From assembly GCF_000185305.1 (NCBI RefSeq), contig NZ_GL622200.1:1478587-1542586 (forward strand): 64,000 bases of DNA. The letters are read 5' to 3'. A program made the position numbers and the translations under genes. Each line of letters starts with the position of its first letter. Positions within the stretch are counted from its first letter, which is position 1. Positions 20,859-30,340 of this stretch are shown here, in pieces. Source of the stretch: Aggregatibacter segnis ATCC 33393. GTDB taxonomy: Bacteria > Pseudomonadota > Gammaproteobacteria > Enterobacterales > Pasteurellaceae. The notes below the pieces were generated by a model, which was given only the letters and a program-made list of their open reading frames with translations, was not told the origin of the DNA and searched no databases.

Positions 20859-21074
20859 TTACACCACTTCCGCATCAAACCCGGCATATTCCACGGCTTC
20901 CACCAACGCGGCAGGCTGCACTTTATTTGCATCAAAACTCACGACCGCTTGCGCTTTTTCCAAACTGACGTCTGCTTGCGCCACACCGTCCAATTCGCTC
21001 AATACGCGAGTCACGCTTTTCACACAACCACCACAGGTCATGCCATCAATTTTTAAGGTTACGTTTTGCATCAT
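20859..21074 (-). CDS. copZ: Copper chaperone, HMA-domain protein CopZ
   Basis: Small cytosolic Cu(I)-binding protein of 71 aa made of one ferredoxin-like heavy-metal domain, with the binding motif GMTCGGCVKSV. It is expected to hand copper to CopA and/or CueR. Two ATG codons are adjacent (MMQNVTLKIDG); AAAGGAGCAA lies 2-3 bases nearer the first, so the second (21071) is equally likely. It is driven by the CueR-type promoter directly upstream, and is probably co-transcribed with copA across the hairpin spacer. Confidence 0.9.
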   Translation of the reverse strand: MMQNVTLKIDGMTCGGCVKSVTRVLSELDGVAQADVSLEKAQAVVSFDANKVQPAALVEAVEYAGFDAEVV

Positions 21075-21121
21075 TTGCTCCTTTGTTAAGTTAAACCTTG
21101 CCGATTTTTGTCGGTGAGATT

Positions 21122-21152
21122 ACTATAAACCTTAACGTTAGGTTAAGGTCAA
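21122..21152 (-). promoter_or_regulatory. MerR/CueR-type copZ promoter with operator
   Basis: On the minus strand, -35 TTGACC (21147-21152) and -10 TATAGT (21122-21127) are 19 bp apart. The over-long spacer is the hallmark of MerR-family activated promoters. The spacer is filled by a 21-bp dyad, ACCTTAA-N7-TTAAGGT (21129-21149), matching the form of CueR operators (ACCTTCC-N7-GGAAGGT in E. coli). The dyad ends 12 bases before the cueR ATG, so CueR binding should also affect its own expression. Confidence 0.88.
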
Positions 21153-21161
21153 ACACTTTTT

Positions 21162-21548
21162 ATGAATATCAGTCAAGCAGCCAAACTCACCGGCTTATCT
21201 GCTAAACAAATCCGCGATTATGAAAAACGCGGCTTACTCAAAGCCGGCACACGCACCCTTTCAGGTTATCGCTACTATGAAGAAAACGATCTTGCCCGTT
21301 TACGCTTTATCCGCCACTCACGAGACGTGGGCTTTTCCCTGCAACAAATCGCTCAATTACTTGAATTACAAGATAACCCGCATCGCAACAGCCGTGAAGT
21401 GAAACAACTTACGGCAAAACATATCGAAACCCTCAATGCACAAATTCATGCACTACAAAAAATGGTGGCTGAACTTCAACTCTGGCATGACAACTGCCAA
21501 GGCAACGACTGCCCGGAATGTTCGATTTTGACGGGACTCAGTGAATAG
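21162..21548 (+). CDS. cueR: Cu(I)-responsive transcriptional regulator CueR
   Basis: MerR-family dimer that activates copper-efflux genes. The winged helix-turn-helix (MNISQAAKLTGLSAKQIRDYEKRGL) is followed by a dimerisation coiled coil and a C-terminal metal loop CQGNDCPECSIL. Cys112 and Cys120 fall exactly at the Cu(I)-ligand positions of E. coli CueR; Cys117 is extra. 128 aa. It diverges from copZ. No good Shine-Dalgarno precedes the ATG; the only purine stretch, AAGGT, is inside the operator dyad about 12 bases upstream. Confidence 0.92.
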   Translation: MNISQAAKLTGLSAKQIRDYEKRGLLKAGTRTLSGYRYYEENDLARLRFIRHSRDVGFSLQQIAQLLELQDNPHRNSREVKQLTAKHIETLNAQIHALQKMVAELQLWHDNCQGNDCPECSILTGLSE

Positions 21549-21619
21549 ACATGTGAAAAAAGTGCGGTGAAAATTTAAAATATTTTCGCATCAGAAATAC
21601 ACTTCAAAAAGTTCGCAGA

Positions 21620-22357
21620 TTAATCTTCCTGATGATTTACTAAGGTTTCAATTTGCACGATTTCCGCCACATCTACTGTACCCGCTTTAATCCGCCATTT
21701 CACATTCAAGTCATACAACGAAATGCCGTAAAGGCGGTCAGTAGTTTTACCTTGTTGATAGGCGGGGCGGGGATCTTGTTGGATCACCTCAGTAATAAAA
21801 CGTTGTAAGTGCGGTCGATTTTTGCTGTGTTTTTTGACCGCACTTTCCGCTTCTGCAGTAAATTCTACGTGCAGCAACGGTTTCGGTTCGCTTTGGGCAA
21901 AGCCGGAAATCGCGTCAGGTTCACTGTCAGCGTAGGCCAGATAAGGTTTGATGTCGAAAATAGGCGTGCCGTCCACTAAATCCACGGCGCCGAGATGTAA
22001 CAACACCTTGCCGTTTTTACATTCTACTTGGCGCAATTCCACTTTGGATAAACCAATGGGATTTGGGCGATGTGTCGAGCGCGAGGCAAACACGCCAACC
22101 CGTTGATTGCCACCTAAACGGGGTGGGCGCACGGTAGGATGCCATTTGCCTTGCGGAATTTGATCAAATTGAAAAATTAGCCAAAGGTGGCTGAATTGTT
22201 CTAAACCGCGGACGCTTTCCGCTTGGTTATAGGGCGGCAACAATTCGACAATACCCGTGCCATCCTGCACCAAATTAGGTTGACGCGGTACGGAAAACTT
22301 TTCTTTGTAAGGCGTGTAAATCACAGCCACGGGCTGCAATGTGAGAGAATCGGACAT
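21620..22357 (-). CDS. trmO: tRNA (N6-threonylcarbamoyladenosine37-N6)-methyltransferase
   Basis: SAM-dependent enzyme (formerly YaeB/TsaA) that methylates t6A37 of certain threonine tRNAs. The N-terminal beta-barrel VirR/UPF0066 domain has the typical [35 protein letters not shown] (shown in parts: RLGGNQ and [10 protein letters not shown]). 245 aa, near E. coli (235). Two oppositely oriented uptake signals lie inside the coding region (21807-21816 and 21836-21845) and encode the stretch [13 protein letters not shown]. Confidence 0.9.
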   Translation of the reverse strand: MSDSLTLQPVAVIYTPYKEKFSVPRQPNLVQDGTGIVELLPPYNQAESVRGLEQFSHLWLIFQFDQIPQGKWHPTVRPPRLGGNQRVGVFASRSTHRPNPIGLSKVELRQVECKNGKVLLHLGAVDLVDGTPIFDIKPYLAYADSEPDAISGFAQSEPKPLLHVEFTAEAESAVKKHSKNRPHLQRFITEVIQQDPRPAYQQGKTTDRLYGISLYDLNVKWRIKAGTVDVAEIVQIETLVNHQED

Positions 22358-22467
22358 ATTTTCCTTAAAACAGTTAAAATCTGCAAAATAACCTTGTAGA
22401 ATGACGCCTATTTTAGCTAAAAGTGCGGTAAAAAATCGCCTTATTTTTCGTTATTCGAGTAGCCATT

Positions 22468-23373
22468 ATGACAAAAAATACAATAAAAATGTGGATTGAA
22501 ACAGCGCGTCCCAAAACCCTACCGTTAGCCTTGGCAACCATTTTAACCGGTTCAGCGCTCGCCTATTGGGCAGGCAGCTTCCATTGGGGAATCACGGTGT
22601 TATGTTTACTCACCACGTTATTTCTGCAAATTCTTTCCAACTTCGCCAATGATTACGGTGATCACCAAAAAGGCTCCGACACGGCAGAACGTATCGGGCC
22701 ATTACGCGGCATTCAACAAGGCGCGATTTCTGCGGCACAACTGAAAAAAGGGCTTTATGTGATGATCGCCTTGAGTTTCCTTTGTGGTGCTCTCTTAATC
22801 GGTATTGCTTACCAAAATGTCAGTGATTTAATTGCGTTTTCCATGCTCGGCGTCTTGGCCATTGTGGCAGCTATCACCTATACCGTGGGCAGCAAGCCTT
22901 ACGGCTATTTGGGCTTAGGCGATATTTCCGTATTAATTTTCTTTGGGTTATTGGGCATCGGCGGCACCTATTATCTGCAAGTACATGATATCTCTGCCAT
23001 TATTTTGCTTCCTGCCATTGCCAGCGGTTTACTTGCGACAGCGGTTTTAAATATCAATAACTTGCGTGATATTGAACAAGATCGCAAAGCAGGCAAAAAC
23101 ACCCTTGCCGTACGCTTAGGGCCACATAATGGGCGGATTTATCATTGCTTGCTGCTTTCTATCGCCGCCTTGTTTTATCTTTTGTTTGCCCTCATGAATT
23201 TGCGTAATCCGGTGAGTTTCGCCTTTTTACTCACTTATCCGCTCTTGTTCAAACATGCCCGTTTTGTTTTCTCTCATAAAGAGCCGGTGGCTTTACGCCC
23301 GATGCTGGCGCAAATGTCGCTGATTGCGTTACTTATCAATGGGCTATTTAGTTTTGGCTTGCTTCTAGGCTGA
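22468..23373 (+). CDS. menA: 1,4-dihydroxy-2-naphthoate polyprenyltransferase
   Basis: Integral membrane UbiA-family enzyme that attaches the polyprenyl tail to dihydroxynaphthoate in menaquinone synthesis. The first Asp-rich motif is [11 protein letters not shown] (about residue 70) and the second is [20 protein letters not shown]; both bind the Mg-diphosphate. About eight to nine membrane helices. 301 aa, close to E. coli MenA (308). rraA starts 50 bases downstream on the same strand, the same neighbour as in E. coli. Confidence 0.94.
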   Translation: MTKNTIKMWIETARPKTLPLALATILTGSALAYWAGSFHWGITVLCLLTTLFLQILSNFANDYGDHQKGSDTAERIGPLRGIQQGAISAAQLKKGLYVMIALSFLCGALLIGIAYQNVSDLIAFSMLGVLAIVAAITYTVGSKPYGYLGLGDISVLIFFGLLGIGGTYYLQVHDISAIILLPAIASGLLATAVLNINNLRDIEQDRKAGKNTLAVRLGPHNGRIYHCLLLSIAALFYLLFALMNLRNPVSFAFLLTYPLLFKHARFVFSHKEPVALRPMLAQMSLIALLINGLFSFGLLLG

Positions 23374-23423
23374 AACGGACTATACTAGCTCGCAGTATTC
23401 ATCTTAAAAAAATAGGGTCTTTT

Positions 23424-23924
23424 ATGTACATTGATACTTCTGAACTTTGCGATATTTATCTCGATCAAGTCGATGTTGTCGAACCTGTTTTCTCAAGTTT
23501 CGGCGGGCTAAGTTCTTTTTATGGCAAAGTCACCACCGTAAAATGTTTTGAAAATAACGGGTTAATAGCTGAAATTTTAGAAGAAAACGGTCAAGGACGC
23601 GTATTAGTCGTTGATGGCGGCGGCGCAGTACGCCGTGCATTAATTGATGCGGAACTCGCACAATTAGCCGCAGATAATCACTGGGAAGGCATCATCCTTT
23701 ATGGTGCGGTTCGTCAAATTCAACAACTGGAAAATATCGACATCGGCATTCATGCGTTAGCCCCAATTCCGGTAGGCGCAGATGAAAACAACCACGGCGA
23801 AACCGATATTCCGGTCAACTTTGGTGGCGTAACTTTCTTCCCGGAAGACTTTGTGTATGCAGATCTCACCGGCATTATTCTGTCACAAGAAGCCTTAGAC
23901 CTCGCAGATTTCGAGCAAGACTAA
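23424..23924 (+). CDS. rraA: Regulator of ribonuclease E activity A
   Basis: Trimeric protein that binds the C-terminal region of RNase E (and DEAD helicases) and dampens RNA decay. 166 aa against 161 in E. coli, with the conserved [23 protein letters not shown] start, [15 protein letters not shown] and [12 protein letters not shown]. It follows menA and ends at a strong USS-pair terminator. Its target RNase E is encoded at 1514-4372 in the same window. Confidence 0.95.
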   Translation: MYIDTSELCDIYLDQVDVVEPVFSSFGGLSSFYGKVTTVKCFENNGLIAEILEENGQGRVLVVDGGGAVRRALIDAELAQLAADNHWEGIILYGAVRQIQQLENIDIGIHALAPIPVGADENNHGETDIPVNFGGVTFFPEDFVYADLTGIILSQEALDLADFEQD

Positions 23925-23948
23925 TTCTAGCTGCGTCATTATTCTTCT

Positions 23949-23989
23949 AAAAGTGCGGTGAAAATATAGAAAATTTTCACCGCACTTTT
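23949..23989 (+). terminator. USS-pair terminator after rraA
   Basis: A perfect 17-bp inverted repeat (23949-23965 with 23973-23989) in which each arm contains a complete uptake signal (AAGTGCGGT / ACCGCACTT), followed by TTTT. Confidence 0.88.
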
Positions 23990-24115
23990 TTTGCGCGATG
24001 TCACAAATCCATAAAAAACTAATTGCTTTTTGTTAACAAAGTGTTAGTTTCCTTAGCATATTGCCTATTTTTGGTAATATGTTGATCTTTGATTTTATTG
24101 ACAGGAATTAAAATT

Positions 24116-25507
24116 ATGAAAGACACAACTCAAAATCAAAGTAAGAATTATAGGAGTGCAATTATCTTTATCTTTGCCGTCGTTCTATTTTTTGTCTTAC
24201 TCAATACACTACCTTTTGATAAAAACGCCAATAGTGGGTTGGCATTATTAGCTTTAGTGGCCATTTTATGGTTAACAGAAGCCTTACACGTCACCATCAC
24301 AGCATTAATTGTTCCACTTCTCGCTATTTTCTTGGGATTAGTGAAAACAAGTACTGCGCTAGCTACCTTTGCCGATCCGAATATCTTCTTATTCTTTGGT
24401 GGCTTTGCTTTAGCGACAGCACTTCATATTCAACAGTTAGATAAAATGATCGCCAACAAAATTATGGCTTTGGCAAAAGGCAATTTATTTGTCGCGATCA
24501 TGTATTTATTCTCCGTTACCGCATTTTTGTCCATGTGGGTAAGTAACACAGCGACAGCGGCCATGATGCTCCCCCTTGCCATGGGCGTACTAAGCCGGCT
24601 AGATCGTAATTCAGAACATAATACCTATGTGTTTGTGCTTTTAGGAATTGCGTATAGCGCCAGTATCGGTGGTATGGGAACCTTAGTGGGAAGCCCGCCA
24701 AACAACATCGTTGCAACGCAATTGCACCTCACCTTCGCTGATTGGTTATGGTATGGCTTGCCTATCATGATTATTTTAATGCCAATCATGATCGGAACAC
24801 TTTATATTGTCTTCAAACCAAAACTCAATATTCGTTTTGACCAACAATTTGAAGCCATTCCAATGAATAAACAACGTTGGATTACCTTAGCGATTTTCGT
24901 CTTTATTGCATTGAGCTGGGTTTTCAGTAGCCAAATCAACCCGATTCTTGCAGGCGCATTAGGATTAGAGGGGAAAATTGCCAGTTTCGATAGCGTTATT
25001 GCTTTATCTGCCGCGGTTATCCTTTGTGTTGCTGGCGTAACAAACTGGAAGCAAATTCAAGACAACACCGATTGGGGCGTATTAATGCTCTTCGGTGGCG
25101 GCTTAACCTTAAGTGCGGTATTAAAAAATTCCGGTGCAAGCAAAATTTTGGCTGACGGCATCGTATTCCTGATTGAAGGTGGTCACTTCTATCTCATCGG
25201 TTTATTGGTTTCTGCGTTCATTATTTTCTTAACGGAATTCACCTCCAACACTGCCAGTGCGGCATTGTTAGTGCCGATTTTCATTTCTATCGCACAATCT
25301 CTTGGTATGCCGGAAATCGGTTTAGCCTTAATCATCGGTTTAGGTGCTTCCTGTGCCTTCATGTTGCCGGTGGCAACACCACCGAATGCCATTGTGTTCG
25401 GTACCGGCGAAGTGAAACAAAGTGAAATGGTAAGAGCCGGTATTCTGTTGAATATCGTGTGTATCTTTGTTATCGCGACCTTCGGTTACTTCTTCTGGCT
25501 AAATTAA
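24116..25507 (+). CDS. DASS-family (SLC13) anion:sodium symporter
   Basis: Predicted inner-membrane carrier for di-/tricarboxylates or sulfate-like anions. Both SNT signature motifs are present: SNTATAAMMLPLA in the N-half and TSNTASAALLVPIF in the C-half, plus the terminal PVATPPNAIVFGTG. About eleven membrane segments. The frame opens at 24089, but ATG 24116 (MKDTTQNQSKN) has CAGGAAT at proper spacing, giving 463 aa. The substrate cannot be read from sequence. Transcribed alone. Confidence 0.87.
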   Translation: MKDTTQNQSKNYRSAIIFIFAVVLFFVLLNTLPFDKNANSGLALLALVAILWLTEALHVTITALIVPLLAIFLGLVKTSTALATFADPNIFLFFGGFALATALHIQQLDKMIANKIMALAKGNLFVAIMYLFSVTAFLSMWVSNTATAAMMLPLAMGVLSRLDRNSEHNTYVFVLLGIAYSASIGGMGTLVGSPPNNIVATQLHLTFADWLWYGLPIMIILMPIMIGTLYIVFKPKLNIRFDQQFEAIPMNKQRWITLAIFVFIALSWVFSSQINPILAGALGLEGKIASFDSVIALSAAVILCVAGVTNWKQIQDNTDWGVLMLFGGGLTLSAVLKNSGASKILADGIVFLIEGGHFYLIGLLVSAFIIFLTEFTSNTASAALLVPIFISIAQSLGMPEIGLALIIGLGASCAFMLPVATPPNAIVFGTGEVKQSEMVRAGILLNIVCIFVIATFGYFFWLN

Positions 25508-25522
25508 TTCACCCATAAAAAA

Positions 25523-25555
25523 CAGCCCCTTAATAAATCGCTTATTAAGGGGCTG
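25523..25555. terminator. Terminator between the DASS transporter and darP
   Basis: A 14-bp stem (CAGCCCCTTAATAA at 25523-25536 with TTATTAAGGGGCTG at 25542-25555). The T-run is stronger on the minus strand (TTTTTTATGGG), so it mainly suits darP, but it lies between convergent genes. Confidence 0.8.
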
Positions 25556-25572
25556 AATTATTTCACATCAGG

Positions 25573-26106
25573 TTAATCTTCCAACACAATTTCCTTCAAA
25601 TACTGGAAAATTTCACGGTAAGCTTTTGCCGGTTTATTTTGTTCTTTTTCCTTACTCGCGGTACGAATCAAATTTCGCAGATGTTGTCGGTCAGCATGTG
25701 GATAATCCGTTAGAAAATCCGTTAATGCATCATCGCCTTTTGCCACTAACGCATCACGTAATAACTCCAATTTATGCAACATTGCTTGTTGTTTCTGATG
25801 TTTGTTTTCCAATTTTTCCAACGCAGCCTGAATGGGCTCAACATCCATCCCGCGCAATAATTTACCGATATATTGCAGTTGGCGGCGACGTGCTTCTTTT
25901 TGCAGACGTTGCGCTAAATTTACCGCTTCCAATAAAGCGTCTTCCAAAGGAATTTTATCTAATTTTGCCTTTGTCAGCTCAACCAGTTTTTCACCCAGTT
26001 TTTTTAATGCTTCCGCATCCCGTTTAATTTCACTTTTGCTGACCCAAATAATTTCTTCTTGCTCTTCGTCCTGCCAGTCAAAATCTTCTTTTTTACGTTT
26101 TGCCAT
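25573..26106 (-). CDS. darP: Ribosome-associated protein DarP (YjgA)
   Basis: Family known to bind 50S assembly intermediates late in ribosome biogenesis. The N-terminus [18 protein letters not shown], followed by [18 protein letters not shown], is characteristic; the rest is helical and basic. The frame extends to 26151, but MAKRKK at 26106 matches the family start and gives 177 aa (E. coli 183). No strong Shine-Dalgarno distinguishes it from MEKK four codons upstream. It diverges from pmbA, as yjgA often does. Confidence 0.88.
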   Translation of the reverse strand: MAKRKKEDFDWQDEEQEEIIWVSKSEIKRDAEALKKLGEKLVELTKAKLDKIPLEDALLEAVNLAQRLQKEARRRQLQYIGKLLRGMDVEPIQAALEKLENKHQKQQAMLHKLELLRDALVAKGDDALTDFLTDYPHADRQHLRNLIRTASKEKEQNKPAKAYREIFQYLKEIVLED

Positions 26107-26222
26107 CTTCTTTTCCATCGTTCTACTTAAAAGTGCGGTGCATTTTAGCACAGAATCCGTGGTTCGCCTTAAAAAGAAAAATACGCTAAAATTGGCGAAA
26201 TTTCATTATTGAGAAAAGCACA

Positions 26223-27584
26223 ATGCCACAAAAAACACTTGAAAATGCCACCGCACTTTTGCGTCAACAAGAACAACAACTGCGCGATGCGGTCAGCCTT
26301 GCCATTGAAATTGCCCAAAAAGCAGGTGCAACCGCCGAAGTGGGGGTGACCAAATCTAGCGGACTCTCCGTCTCCACCCGTTTACAGGAAATTGAAAACG
26401 TTGAATTTAACAACGATGGCGCACTAGGTATTTCCGTCTATGTAGGACAGCAAAAAGGCAATGCTTCCACCTCCGATTTAACACCGGAAGCCATTAAAAA
26501 CACCGTAGAGGCGGCTCTTGCTATTGCCAAATACACTTCACCAGATGATTGTGCAGGCTTAGCCGATAAAGAATTGATGGCATTTGATGCGCCGGATTTG
26601 GATTTGTATCACGCTGCTGAAATTGATGTTGATAAAGCGGTGCAACTTGCTTTGGATACCGAAAAAGCCGCATTAGAACACGATGAACGCATCGTGAACA
26701 GTGAGGGCGCGTCTTTCAATGCCCATACCGGTGTGCGTGTTTATGGCAACAGCCACGGCATGTTGCAAAGTTATTTATCTAGCCGCTACTCGCTTTCCTG
26801 CTCCGTCATTGCCGAACATCAAGAGCAGTTAGAACGGGATTATGAATACACGGTAGCACGCAATATCAATCAATTAGCGCCACCTCATTGGGTCGGTGAA
26901 AATGCAGCGCAAAAAGCGATTGCTCGCTTACAACCCCAAAAACTTGCCACACAAGAAGCGCCCGTCATTTTCTTAAACGATGTCGCAACGGGCTTAATCA
27001 GCCATTTAGCAGCCGCCATCAGCGGTGGCAGCTTATACCGCAAAGCTAGTTTTTTGTTGGATCACTTAGGGAAACAAGTATTGCCTGACTGGTTTGAGAT
27101 TGCCGAAAGACCGCATCTGATCGGTCAATTAGCGTCGACCCCATTTGATAGTGAAGGGGTTAGAACGCAGGACATGGAGATTATTCGCAGCGGGATTTTA
27201 CAAACTTATTTGCTTACCAGTTACAGCGGACGCAAGCTCGACATGCAAAGCACAGGACACGCTGGCGGCATTCACAATTGGCTGATCAAACCAAATTCAT
27301 CAGGAAAACTAACCGCACTTTTACGCCAAATGAATCGCGGTTTACTCGTAACAGAAGTGATGGGGCAAGGTGTGAATTTGGTTACTGGTGATTATTCACG
27401 AGGTGCAGCCGGTTTTTGGGTGGAAAACGGTGAAATTCAATATCCGGTTGCAGAAATCACCATCGCAGGACAATTACCGGACATATTACGTAATATTGTT
27501 GCCGTGGCCGATGATATTGAACATCGCTCCAATATCCAGACGGGTTCCATTTTATTAGAAAAAATGAAAATTTCCGGAAATTAA
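26223..27584 (+). CDS. pmbA: Metalloprotease-related protein PmbA (TldE)
   Basis: Partner of TldD in a heterodimeric metalloprotease that processes small peptides (microcin B17 and CcdA in E. coli). 453 aa, nearly the E. coli length (450). The family motifs [24 protein letters not shown] (in parts: [10 protein letters not shown] and [10 protein letters not shown]) and [23 protein letters not shown] (in parts: [16 protein letters not shown]) are visible. Like other PmbA proteins it lacks the HExxxH zinc motif carried by TldD. The Fur box of the downstream RNA starts 5 bases past the stop. Confidence 0.93.
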   Translation: MPQKTLENATALLRQQEQQLRDAVSLAIEIAQKAGATAEVGVTKSSGLSVSTRLQEIENVEFNNDGALGISVYVGQQKGNASTSDLTPEAIKNTVEAALAIAKYTSPDDCAGLADKELMAFDAPDLDLYHAAEIDVDKAVQLALDTEKAALEHDERIVNSEGASFNAHTGVRVYGNSHGMLQSYLSSRYSLSCSVIAEHQEQLERDYEYTVARNINQLAPPHWVGENAAQKAIARLQPQKLATQEAPVIFLNDVATGLISHLAAAISGGSLYRKASFLLDHLGKQVLPDWFEIAERPHLIGQLASTPFDSEGVRTQDMEIIRSGILQTYLLTSYSGRKLDMQSTGHAGGIHNWLIKPNSSGKLTALLRQMNRGLLVTEVMGQGVNLVTGDYSRGAAGFWVENGEIQYPVAEITIAGQLPDILRNIVAVADDIEHRSNIQTGSILLEKMKISGN

Positions 27585-27588
27585 AATA

Positions 27589-27633
27589 AATGAGAATAAT
27601 TCTTATTGACAATAATAAAAACTCTGCTAACAT
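27589..27633 (+). promoter_or_regulatory. Fur box overlapping a strong promoter
   Basis: A near-perfect 19-bp palindrome AATGAGAATAATTCTTATT (27589-27607) has the form of Fur boxes (GATAATGATAATCATTATC). It overlaps a perfect -35 TTGACA (27606-27611), followed after 16 bp by a -10 TAACAT (27628-27633). A repressor here would block RNA polymerase binding. The predicted start is about 27640. Confidence 0.75.
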
Positions 27634-27639
27634 AAGCCG

Positions 27640-27772
27640 CATCTGTTAAGTATTGCAATGAAGATGAATGGTTGTTATTGGAAGTCTGCATAGCACGCCA
27701 AACAGGTAGAGTAGAAAGTAAATTCGTTAGGGTACTTAAAAAGACTGAAGTTTAAACTTCAGTCTTTTTTTT
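27640..27772 (+). ncRNA. Candidate iron-regulated small RNA between pmbA and hpt
   Basis: About 133 nt run from the predicted transcription start to a perfect terminator (13-bp stem AAGACTGAAGTTT at 27741-27753 with its complement at 27754-27766, then T8). No long reading frame is present; one 11-codon frame (MKMNGCYWKSA, 27658-27693) lacks a good ribosome site at its first ATG. With the Fur box upstream it has the layout of RyhB-type sRNAs. Fur-regulated sRNAs are known in H. influenzae (HrrF) and in A. actinomycetemcomitans; I cannot tell whether this is one of them. The alternative is a leader of hpt, but the terminator ends before the hpt start. Confidence 0.65.
27741..27772 (+). terminator. 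Terminator of the candidate sRNA
   Basis: A perfect 26-base palindrome (arms 27741-27753 and 27754-27766) followed by a T-run reaching 27772. hpt begins 42 bases later. Confidence 0.88.
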
Positions 27773-27814
27773 GTTAGAATAGCGCCCTCATCATCTGCCA
27801 AAGGTAACCTTAAA

Positions 27815-28354
27815 ATGAAAAAACACCACGTCGATATTCTTATTTCCGAACAAGAAGTTCGTTCCCGTATTGCTGAACTCGGCAAAGAAATCACCGCATT
27901 CTATCAACAAAAAAAAGTTAATCGCCTCGTAGTAATAGGCTTGTTGCGTGGTTCCTTTATGTTTATGGCGGATTTAGTACGCGAATTACATTTGCCGGTA
28001 GAAATCGAATTTATGACCACATCAAGCTATGGTAGCAGCATGACAACGAACCACGATGTACGCATTACAAAAGATATTGAAAGCGATATCCGTGGTAAAG
28101 ACGTGCTAATCGTAGAAGATATTATTGATACCGGCTACACACTAGAAAAAGTGCGTGAGATTCTTAATTTACGCGATCCTGCCTCGTTGACAATTTGTAC
28201 TTTATTGGACAAACCATCCCGTCGTGAAGTGAATGTACCGGTAGACTGGGTTGGCTTCACCATCCCTGATGAATTCGTGGTGGGCTATGGCATTGACTAC
28301 GCACAACAACATCGCAACCTTGGTTATATCGGCAAAGTCATTTTGGAAGAATAA
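27815..28354 (+). CDS. hpt: Hypoxanthine phosphoribosyltransferase
   Basis: Purine salvage enzyme converting hypoxanthine (and guanine less well) plus PRPP to IMP. The PRPP-binding signature [14 protein letters not shown] is at about residues 100-113, and the family's [10 protein letters not shown] loop precedes it. 179 aa, matching E. coli Hpt (178). The start [15 protein letters not shown] follows AAAGGTAACC. A short promoter region lies between the sRNA terminator and this gene (TAGAAT at 27775-27780 as a possible -10). Confidence 0.94.
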   Translation: MKKHHVDILISEQEVRSRIAELGKEITAFYQQKKVNRLVVIGLLRGSFMFMADLVRELHLPVEIEFMTTSSYGSSMTTNHDVRITKDIESDIRGKDVLIVEDIIDTGYTLEKVREILNLRDPASLTICTLLDKPSRREVNVPVDWVGFTIPDEFVVGYGIDYAQQHRNLGYIGKVILEE

Positions 28355-28359
28355 GAAAA

Positions 28360-28422
28360 ACGGCTTATCACATGATAAGCCGTCAATTTATCTCAAAAAA
28401 CGACCGCACTTTATGTGCGGTC
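28360..28422. terminator. Two tandem hairpins between hpt and deaD
   Basis: Hairpin 1: ACGGCTTATC (28360-28369) with GATAAGCCGT (28374-28383), right after hpt. Hairpin 2: GACCGCAC (28402-28409) with GTGCGGTC (28415-28422), partly made of uptake signals; on the minus strand it is followed by GTTTTTTG. Together they separate the convergent hpt and deaD. Confidence 0.75.
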
Positions 28423-28429
28423 TTCTTTC

Positions 28430-30232
28430 TTATTTTCTAAACTCACGTTTCTCTTTAAAAGTGCGGTGAGATTTTTCTTTAAATTTACGATCGCCTTTGA
28501 AACCTTTGTCTTCAAAACGACCGCCACGGCGTTTTCCGCCAAAATTATCACCGCCACGCTCGCCTTTGGCTTCACCGATAAAAGACATACGCATTTGCTT
28601 ATTCAACACTCGCGTTTTCGCAAATTGTTGTAACAATTCTTTCGGCATACCTTGTGGCAATTCAATGGTGGAATAATCATCATACAACTTGATGTGACCG
28701 ATGTAGCGACTATTAATATCACCTTCATTCGCAATAGCGCCAACAATATGACGAACTTCCACACCGTCTCCGCGCCCCACTTCAATACGATATAAATCCA
28801 TTGGTTGTGGACTGCCATAGCCTTTACGTTCACCACGACGTTCTGCTGAACGAGGATTCTCACGACGGTCACTGCGCTCATTACGATCACGACGTGCTTT
28901 TTTATCCACCACCGGATCTGGTGGAAGAATCAGTTTTTGCTTGCCTTGTAGCAACATCATCATAGCGGCGGCAATATCTTCTTGTGATTGGTCGGCAGTA
29001 AACATATCTTCCAACAATTCACGATAAAGCTCTAAATCATGGTGTTCCAACTGCGTGGTAATTTTATCTTTGAATTTTTTACGACGACAGGCTTGTAAGA
29101 CTTCATGGTTCGGCAATTCCACCTCTTCAATATTTTTCTTGATAAGGTGTTCAACATTGCGCAACAAACGACGCTCACGCGGTTCCACGAATAATAACGC
29201 ACGACCGGAACGTCCTGCACGACCGGTACGACCAATACGATGCACATAAGATTCTGCATCCAGTGGAATATCGTAGTTCACTACAAGACTGATACGCTCA
29301 ATATCAATACCACGCGCCGCGACGTCTGTCGCCACTACGATATCTAAGCTACCACTACGCAAACGATCTAAGGTTTGTTCACGTAATTGTTGTGTCATAT
29401 CGCCATTCAATGCTGCCGCACGGAAACCGTGTTTTTCCAACAATTCCGTTACGTCTAATGTGCCGGTTTTAGTGCGGGTGAAAATAATCGCCGCATCAAA
29501 ATCTTCCACTTCCAAGAAACGCAACAAGGCATCATTTTTGCGGACGCCATGAACATACCAACAACTTTGCGCAATATCCGGTGCACTTTGTTGGGTCGCT
29601 TTAATTTTGACTTCTTGCGGATCTTTCATAAAGCGTTTGGTGATTCGGCGAATCGGCTCCGGCATAGTGGCAGAGAAAAGTGCGGTTTGGTGATGTTCCG
29701 GTAATTCGGCCATCACGGTTTCCACATCATCAATAAAGCCCATGCGCAACATTTCATCCGCTTCGTCTAACACAATGGCTTTAAGTTCAGCAAGGCTTAA
29801 GGTGCCACGACGTAGGTGGTCCAAAATACGTCCCGGTGTCCCCACCACAACTTGCGCTCCTTGTTTTAACGCACGTAATTGGATGTCATAACGTTGACCA
29901 CCGTACAAAGTCACAATATTGATACCTTTGGCATATTTCACGAATTGCTCACATGCATCTGCAACTTGAATAGCTAATTCACGGGTCGGCGCCATCACTA
30001 ATAATTGTGGGTGTTTTTCGGTCGGATCGATTTGCGCCAAAATAGGCAAAGAGAAAGCCGCTGTTTTCCCACTACCGGTTTGTGCCATGCCCAGTACATC
30101 ACGGCCTTCTAATAAGTGCGGTATGCAAATTTGTTGAATTGGAGATGGTGTTTCAAAGCCAAGATCGGAAACCGCATTAAGGATGAATTCAGGCAAGCCT
30201 AAATCCTTGAAAGTCATTTTAGTTTCAGTCAT
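28430..30232 (-). CDS. deaD: Cold-shock DEAD-box RNA helicase
   Basis: ATP-dependent RNA helicase for ribosome assembly and RNA decay at low temperature. The motifs are in order: Q motif [37 protein letters not shown], and [10 protein letters not shown]. After about residue 430 come an Arg/Asp-rich linker, a DbpA-type RNA-binding domain ([20 protein letters not shown]) and a Gly/Arg/Lys-rich tail. 600 aa (E. coli 629). It lies downstream of nlpI and pnp on the same strand, the pnp-nlpI-deaD order known from enterics. Confidence 0.95.
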   Translation of the reverse strand: MTETKMTFKDLGLPEFILNAVSDLGFETPSPIQQICIPHLLEGRDVLGMAQTGSGKTAAFSLPILAQIDPTEKHPQLLVMAPTRELAIQVADACEQFVKYAKGINIVTLYGGQRYDIQLRALKQGAQVVVGTPGRILDHLRRGTLSLAELKAIVLDEADEMLRMGFIDDVETVMAELPEHHQTALFSATMPEPIRRITKRFMKDPQEVKIKATQQSAPDIAQSCWYVHGVRKNDALLRFLEVEDFDAAIIFTRTKTGTLDVTELLEKHGFRAAALNGDMTQQLREQTLDRLRSGSLDIVVATDVAARGIDIERISLVVNYDIPLDAESYVHRIGRTGRAGRSGRALLFVEPRERRLLRNVEHLIKKNIEEVELPNHEVLQACRRKKFKDKITTQLEHHDLELYRELLEDMFTADQSQEDIAAAMMMLLQGKQKLILPPDPVVDKKARRDRNERSDRRENPRSAERRGERKGYGSPQPMDLYRIEVGRGDGVEVRHIVGAIANEGDINSRYIGHIKLYDDYSTIELPQGMPKELLQQFAKTRVLNKQMRMSFIGEAKGERGGDNFGGKRRGGRFEDKGFKGDRKFKEKSHRTFKEKREFRK

Positions 30233-30340
30233 TAAAAATACTCGAATGTATAAAAGGAAAGCTCAATAGACGCTTTCAGGTTAATCACAATGTGTCGTTT
30301 TACGTCTTACAACGCATCGCCGGTTGAGCCATGCTCACCG

